A DNA stretch of 27,149 nt from Bacteroides sp. (GTDB taxonomy: Bacteria; Bacteroidota; Bacteroidia; Bacteroidales; Bacteroidaceae). The translations under genes and the position numbers were made by a program. A model generated the notes under the pieces. That model worked only from the letters and a program-made list of their open reading frames with translations, had not been told where the DNA came from and did not search any database. The stretch is taken from the NCBI RefSeq assembly GCF_030151085.1, contig NZ_JASLER010000019.1:1-27149 (forward strand), read 5' to 3'. Positions 23,633 to 27,149 of the stretch are shown here, one piece after another (within the stretch, counting starts at the first letter, position 1; each line of letters opens with the position of its first letter).

Positions 23633-24691
23633 ATGCTTATGAATAAAATAATTGATTTATTGGGAAAGGAAGCTGAATATTACCTGAACCATACATGTAA
23701 GACGATAGATAAACAATCCATTCATATTCCGGGACCTGACATGATAGACCGGGTATGGATGGATTCGGATAGAAATCTGCCAACCTTGAATAGTATGCAG
23801 GCACTTTATGGACATGGAAGGTTGGCAAATACCGGATATGTTTCTATTTTGCCTGTAGACCAGGGTATAGAACATTCTGCCGGTGCTTCGTTTGCACCTA
23901 ATCCGATCTATTTTGATCCGGAAAATATTGTGAAGTTAGCCATAGAGGGTGGCTGTAATGCAGTAGCATCTACCTTTGGTGTATTGGGAGCAGTAGCACG
24001 AAAGTATGCTCATAAGATACCATTTGTAGTGAAGCTGAATCATAATGAACTATTGAGTTATCCTAATTCTTATGACCAAATAATGTTTGGAACTATCAAA
24101 GAAGCGTGGAATATGGGAGCTGTGGCAGTTGGTGCTACCATTTACTTTGGTTCGGAACATAGCCGCCGTCAGATTGTTGAAGTGGCACAGGCATTTGAAT
24201 ATGCTCATGAATTAGGTATGGCTACTATTCTTTGGTGCTATCTAAGGAATAACGATTTTAAAGCAGGAGGGGTAGATTATCACGCCGCCGCCGACCTGAC
24301 CGGACAGGCAAACCATCTTGGAGTTACCATCAAGGCGGATATTGTGAAACAAAAACTGCCTATAAACAACGGTGGTTTCCAAGCTATTCATTTCGGAAAA
24401 ACGGATGATAGAGTTTATACGGAATTATCTTCTCCTCATCCGATAGACCTTTGCCGCTATCAGGTAGCCAATGGTTATATGGGACGTGTCGGTCTCATTA
24501 ATTCCGGTGGAGAATCTCATGGGGCTTCTGACTTGAAAGATGCGGTTATTACTGCTGTAGTCAATAAACGTGCCGGCGGTATGGGATTGATTAGTGGACG
24601 CAAAGCTTTCCAGAAACCGATGAATGAAGGCGTTGAATTACTGCATGCTATTCAAAATGTTTATTTGGATTCATCAGTTACTATTGCGTAA
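23633..24691 (+). CDS. fbaB: Class I fructose-bisphosphate aldolase (FbaB/DhnA type)
   Basis: This 352-residue cytoplasmic enzyme cleaves fructose 1,6-bisphosphate to dihydroxyacetone phosphate and glyceraldehyde 3-phosphate, and runs the reverse in gluconeogenesis. It is near-colinear with E. coli FbaB (350 residues): SILPVDQGIEHSAGASFAPN, VKLNHNELLSYPN, GAVAVGATIYFGSEHSRRQI, YMGRVGLINSGG and NKRAGGMGLISGRKAFQKPM. K239 (in DIVKQK) corresponds to the Schiff-base lysine. Starts at 23633 or 23639 are both possible. It is unrelated in function to the fimbrial genes and is set off by 92 nt and its own terminator. No consensus promoter was recognised in the gap. Confidence 0.95.
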   Translation: MLMNKIIDLLGKEAEYYLNHTCKTIDKQSIHIPGPDMIDRVWMDSDRNLPTLNSMQALYGHGRLANTGYVSILPVDQGIEHSAGASFAPNPIYFDPENIVKLAIEGGCNAVASTFGVLGAVARKYAHKIPFVVKLNHNELLSYPNSYDQIMFGTIKEAWNMGAVAVGATIYFGSEHSRRQIVEVAQAFEYAHELGMATILWCYLRNNDFKAGGVDYHAAADLTGQANHLGVTIKADIVKQKLPINNGGFQAIHFGKTDDRVYTELSSPHPIDLCRYQVANGYMGRVGLINSGGESHGASDLKDAVITAVVNKRAGGMGLISGRKAFQKPMNEGVELLHAIQNVYLDSSVTIA

Positions 24692-24699
24692 GTTTTGAC

Positions 24700-24732
24700 A
24701 ATAGGGTGTATCAGTGATGCACCCTATTTTAA
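24700..24732 (+). terminator. Intrinsic terminator after the aldolase gene
   Basis: AATAGGGTG (24700-24708) pairs perfectly with CACCCTATT (24720-24728) with an 11-nt loop, followed by TT and AT-rich sequence. The stem begins 9 nt after the stop codon. It is the most typical terminator in the window. Confidence 0.8.
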
Positions 24733-24791
24733 TATATCCCGGTCTGACAAAAATAAAAGTTTGAATGCCTTTTTCTCTTGAAAATACTTTC

Positions 24792-24799
24792 TATCTTTG
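24792..24799 (+). promoter_or_regulatory. Bacteroides -7 box for the small secreted protein gene
   Basis: TATCTTTG matches TAnnTTTG perfectly and lies 8 nt before the ATG at 24808, implying a very short leader. It overlaps the possible TTG start at 24778, which argues against that start. A -33 TTTG at the standard distance is missing; only TTTTT (24770-24774) is near. Confidence 0.5.
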
Positions 24800-24807
24800 C
24801 TGCCGAA

Positions 24808-25224
24808 ATGGCAAAGTATATATTTTATATATTGTTAGGTCTGTTCCTCATACCCAAACTCACGTCTGCTGGCGGTGGTGAAATAGAGGAATATAAGGTA
24901 GCACATACCATAAACTTGCAGTATACCCCCGAATACTTATGCAGCAAGTCGGAAACGGATATCCAACAATATAATAAGGATACCGGTAGCCAAAACTATA
25001 GTAACCGGACCGATGTCGGTAATATAGGTATTTCTTCTTCTTTTCGTTGTGCCTCTCCATTTAAACTTTTAAGGACAGATGCTTCCTTTATCCTATCTAA
25101 GATAGTAAAATCCATAAAGTCTCTTCTTCCTGAAGAAAAAACGAATTCCTTTTTGTTTAGTACAAATACCCTCAAAACATCCTATAGATATTATGTCTAT
25201 GCACTTAGGCATATTCTTGTTTAG
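24808..25224 (+). CDS. Small secreted protein of unknown function
   Basis: I do not recognise this 138-residue protein. From ATG 24808 it opens with a clear signal peptide (MAKYIFYILLGLFLIPKLTSA), so it is exported. The mature part is polar, with two cysteines (YLCSKS, FRCASP), a helical-looking basic stretch (SFILSKIVKSIKSLLPEEK) and a Tyr-rich end (SYRYYVYALRHILV). An upstream TTG at 24778 would add ten residues and spoil the signal peptide, and it lies before the -7 box, so it is rejected. The gene stands alone between the aldolase terminator and the DedA gene, with its own promoter. Being small and without recognised relatives, it could be over-called, but signal peptide and promoter placement support it. 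Confidence 0.5.
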   Translation: MAKYIFYILLGLFLIPKLTSAGGGEIEEYKVAHTINLQYTPEYLCSKSETDIQQYNKDTGSQNYSNRTDVGNIGISSSFRCASPFKLLRTDASFILSKIVKSIKSLLPEEKTNSFLFSTNTLKTSYRYYVYALRHILV

Positions 25225-25316
25225 TACCCTTTTTTCATACTTTCAGACTGGTAGTGATTTAGGGCTTCTTGCGTCTGTATTTGTTCGTGTTTTAAGTACT
25301 AACTAATCATTAAACA

Positions 25317-25967
25317 ATGGAATTTCTATTAGATTTTATTCTCCATATTGATCAGCACATGATTAATATTGTGCAAGAATATCATATGTGGGCTTATGTC
25401 ATCTTATTTTTAATTATTTTCTGTGAAACAGGGTTGGTAGTGACACCTTTTCTTCCGGGTGATTCATTGCTGTTTGTAGCGGGAGCTATTGCAGCGCAGC
25501 CCGATATGCCTCTTGAAGTGAATGTGCTGGCAGTCATATTGTTTGTTGCTGCTGTATTGGGTGACTCGTGCAATTACATGATAGGTCACCTGTTTGGGCG
25601 TAAACTATTTAATAATCCTAATTCAAAAATATTCAAACAAAGCCATCTTGAAAAGACGCATGAGTTTTATAAGAAGTATGGCGGCAAAACTATTATTATA
25701 GCTCGATTTGTGCCGATTGTACGTACGTTTGCCCCTTTTGTGGCAGGTATGGGAAAGATGCACTACTACTATTTTATGATCTACAATCTGGTGGGCGGAG
25801 CATGCTGGATTGCTATTTTCTGCTATGCAGGATATTTCTTCGGCGATCTGCCGTTTGTCCAGGAGAACCTTAAATTGCTGATTGTGGCGATTATTGTTCT
25901 ATCCATACTGCCTGCCATCATAGAAGTGATGCGTGCCCGAATCAAATCAAGAAAGCAAACAATGTAA
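25317..25967 (+). CDS. DedA-family membrane protein (VTT domain)
   Basis: This 216-residue polytopic inner-membrane protein belongs to the DedA/VTT family, whose members are linked to lipid carrier recycling and proton-dependent membrane homeostasis. Conserved polar residues are all present: E37 and D49 (CETGLVVTPFLPGD) and R130 and R136 (ARFVPIVRTFAPFVAGM), with the same spacing as E39/D51 and R130/R136 known from E. coli YqjA. The length is typical. The C-terminus ends with a basic tail (RARIKSRKQTM) on the cytoplasmic side. The next gene follows after 18 nt, so it may be co-transcribed with the phosphate transport pair. The transported substrate in Bacteroides cannot be told from sequence. 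Confidence 0.92.
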   Translation: MEFLLDFILHIDQHMINIVQEYHMWAYVILFLIIFCETGLVVTPFLPGDSLLFVAGAIAAQPDMPLEVNVLAVILFVAAVLGDSCNYMIGHLFGRKLFNNPNSKIFKQSHLEKTHEFYKKYGGKTIIIARFVPIVRTFAPFVAGMGKMHYYYFMIYNLVGGACWIAIFCYAGYFFGDLPFVQENLKLLIVAIIVLSILPAIIEVMRARIKSRKQTM

Positions 25968-25985
25968 TTTAATATACTTATATTT

Positions 25986-26633
25986 ATGAAGAATTCTTTT
26001 TTTAGTCAGTTTACACCGAAAGAACCTAAATTCTTTCCATTGCTTAAGCAATTGTCTGAGATACTATGTGAATCGTCAGAACTGCTTGTCGAAAGCTTGA
26101 ATCATCATTCACCCGAAGATCGAGCCGAGTTTTATAAGAAGATAAAAGATACCGAGCGTCAGGGCGACAAGCTTACCCATCTTATCTTTGATGAACTTGG
26201 AACTACTTTTATTACTCCTTTCGACCGTGAAGATATCCATGACTTGGCTTCGTGTATAGATGATGTTATCGATGGAATCAATAGCTGTGCCAAGCGTATC
26301 ACTATTTACAATCCCCGTCCTATCTCTGAGAGTGGCAAAGAGTTGAGCCAAATGATTCAGCAGGAAGCCGGTTACATTTGTAAAGCTATGGACGAGCTTG
26401 AAACTTTCCGCAAGAAACCGGCTGCATTGCGTGATTATTGTACCAAACTACATGATATCGAAAATCAGGCGGATGATGTATATGAATTCTTTATTACCAA
26501 ACTCTTTGAGGAAGAAAAAGACTGTATTGAGCTTATCAAAATCAAGGAGATTATGCACGAATTAGAAAAGACCACCGATGCGGCCGAGCATGTAGGTAAG
26601 ATCTTGAGAAACCTGATAGTGAAATACGCATAA
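25986..26633 (+). CDS. DUF47 PhoU-like protein, partner of the phosphate transporter
   Basis: This 215-residue all-helical cytoplasmic protein belongs to the DUF47/PhoU-like family (TIGR00153-type). It shows the paired acidic metal-binding motifs typical of these bundles: ERQGDKLTHLIFDELGTTF, then ITPFDREDIHDLASCIDDVI, and in the second half IENQADDVYEFF and LEKTTDAAEHVGKIL. Length is normal. These proteins are almost always encoded next to PiT-type phosphate permeases and are thought to control them. The PiT gene starts 16 nt downstream, confirming the pairing. Confidence in family and context is high; the mechanism of control is not known from sequence. Confidence 0.92.
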   Translation: MKNSFFSQFTPKEPKFFPLLKQLSEILCESSELLVESLNHHSPEDRAEFYKKIKDTERQGDKLTHLIFDELGTTFITPFDREDIHDLASCIDDVIDGINSCAKRITIYNPRPISESGKELSQMIQQEAGYICKAMDELETFRKKPAALRDYCTKLHDIENQADDVYEFFITKLFEEEKDCIELIKIKEIMHELEKTTDAAEHVGKILRNLIVKYA

Positions 26634-26649
26634 ATACAAGATAGAATAC

Positions 26650-27149
26650 ATGGAATTATTAGTGATTATCATTGTATTGGCTTTGGTGTTCGATTATATC
26701 AATGGCTTTCATGATGCAGCCAATTCAATAGCTACTATTGTTTCGACTAAGGTGCTTACTCCTTTTCAGGCAGTAATATGGGCAGCTTTCTTCAACTTTG
26801 TTGCATTCTTTATCGCCAAATATGTGATTGGTGGCTTCGGCATTGCCAACACAGTTTCTAAAACGGTAATCGAAGAGTTCATCTCATTGCCCATTATATT
26901 GTCCGGCGTAATAGCTGCCATAGCCTGGAACCTGTTTACATGGTGGAAAGGCATTCCTTCCTCTTCTTCGCATACGCTTATTGGTGGATTTGCCGGTGCT
27001 GCCATCATGGCGCATGGTTTTGATGCTATCCAGGTAAGTATCATCCTGAAGATAGCTGCTTTCATTTTCCTTGCTCCGTTGATCGGTATGGCTATTGCTT
27101 TCGGGTTTACATTGCTGGTGCTCAATATCTCAAAGAAAGCACATCCTCA
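26650..27149 (+). CDS. PiT-family inorganic phosphate transporter (cut by the right edge)
   Basis: The first 166 residues of an inorganic phosphate permease are visible, open to the window end. The PiT signature NGFHDAANSIAT (residues 18-29) is followed by hydrophobic helices and the second family motif GIPSSSSHTLIGGFAGA, with AWNLFTWW just before it. PiT proteins couple phosphate uptake to a cation gradient in the inner membrane. The gene follows the DUF47 gene by 16 nt. About half or more of the protein should lie beyond the window, given the usual family length. The start at ATG 26650 gives the standard short N-terminal helix. Confidence 0.92.
   Translation, partial: MELLVIIIVLALVFDYINGFHDAANSIATIVSTKVLTPFQAVIWAAFFNFVAFFIAKYVIGGFGIANTVSKTVIEEFISLPIILSGVIAAIAWNLFTWWKGIPSSSSHTLIGGFAGAAIMAHGFDAIQVSIILKIAAFIFLAPLIGMAIAFGFTLLVLNISKKAHP

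Overview
The window looks like a chromosomal segment of a gut Bacteroides (Bacteroidota). Evidence: promoter boxes of the TAnnTTTG type (one with a perfectly spaced TTTG 19 nt upstream), type V (FimA/Mfa-like) lipoprotein fimbrial genes, DUF3575/DUF3868 partners, tandem AraC regulators, very few Shine-Dalgarno-like leaders, and at the left edge the start of a protein resembling the N-terminal segment of ISAon1-type transposases. No rRNA, tRNA or CRISPR array was seen, and no gap without a gene exceeds 300 bases.

Region 1 (1-6900). After the partial transposase-like gene and a promoter region with three 21-nt-period repeats comes a tightly packed seven-gene operon. It encodes a UroD-superfamily methyltransferase, an L-rhamnose/L-fucose-type mutarotase, a FucP-type sugar:H+ symporter, a corrinoid (B12-binding) protein with the DxHxxG motif, a second UroD-superfamily methyltransferase with an MtaA/MtbA-like H-x-C...C metal site, a stand-alone MetH-type reactivation domain protein, and a lipoprotein GH29 alpha-L-fucosidase. 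A complete corrinoid methyl-transfer chain (two methyltransferases, corrinoid carrier, reactivator) is thus interleaved with deoxysugar release, uptake and anomer conversion. My main hypothesis is an oxygen-independent, B12-dependent O-demethylation pathway for an O-methylated 6-deoxysugar such as methyl-fucose or methyl-rhamnose. The domain calls are solid; the substrate is inference.

Region 2 (6900-23560). Two tandem AraC-family paralogues of identical length, each with its own promoter, and a small Rrf2-like winged-helix protein precede a large fimbrial block. Cluster A holds a DUF3575 barrel-like protein, a DUF3868/OmpA-like/TPR protein, a major fimbrillin, an Mfa2/FimB-type anchor, a 503-residue minor subunit and a 1008-residue tip protein. 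Cluster B holds a second fimbrillin, a second anchor and an 832-residue tip with two C-terminal lectin-like units. It lacks its own DUF3575/DUF3868 genes and probably shares those of cluster A. A hairpin lies between the fimbrillin and the anchor gene in both clusters.

Region 3 (23600-27149). This is housekeeping sequence: class I fructose-bisphosphate aldolase (FbaB type) with a clear terminator, a small secreted protein of unknown function, a DedA-family membrane protein, a DUF47 PhoU-like protein and the start of a PiT-family phosphate transporter cut by the right edge.
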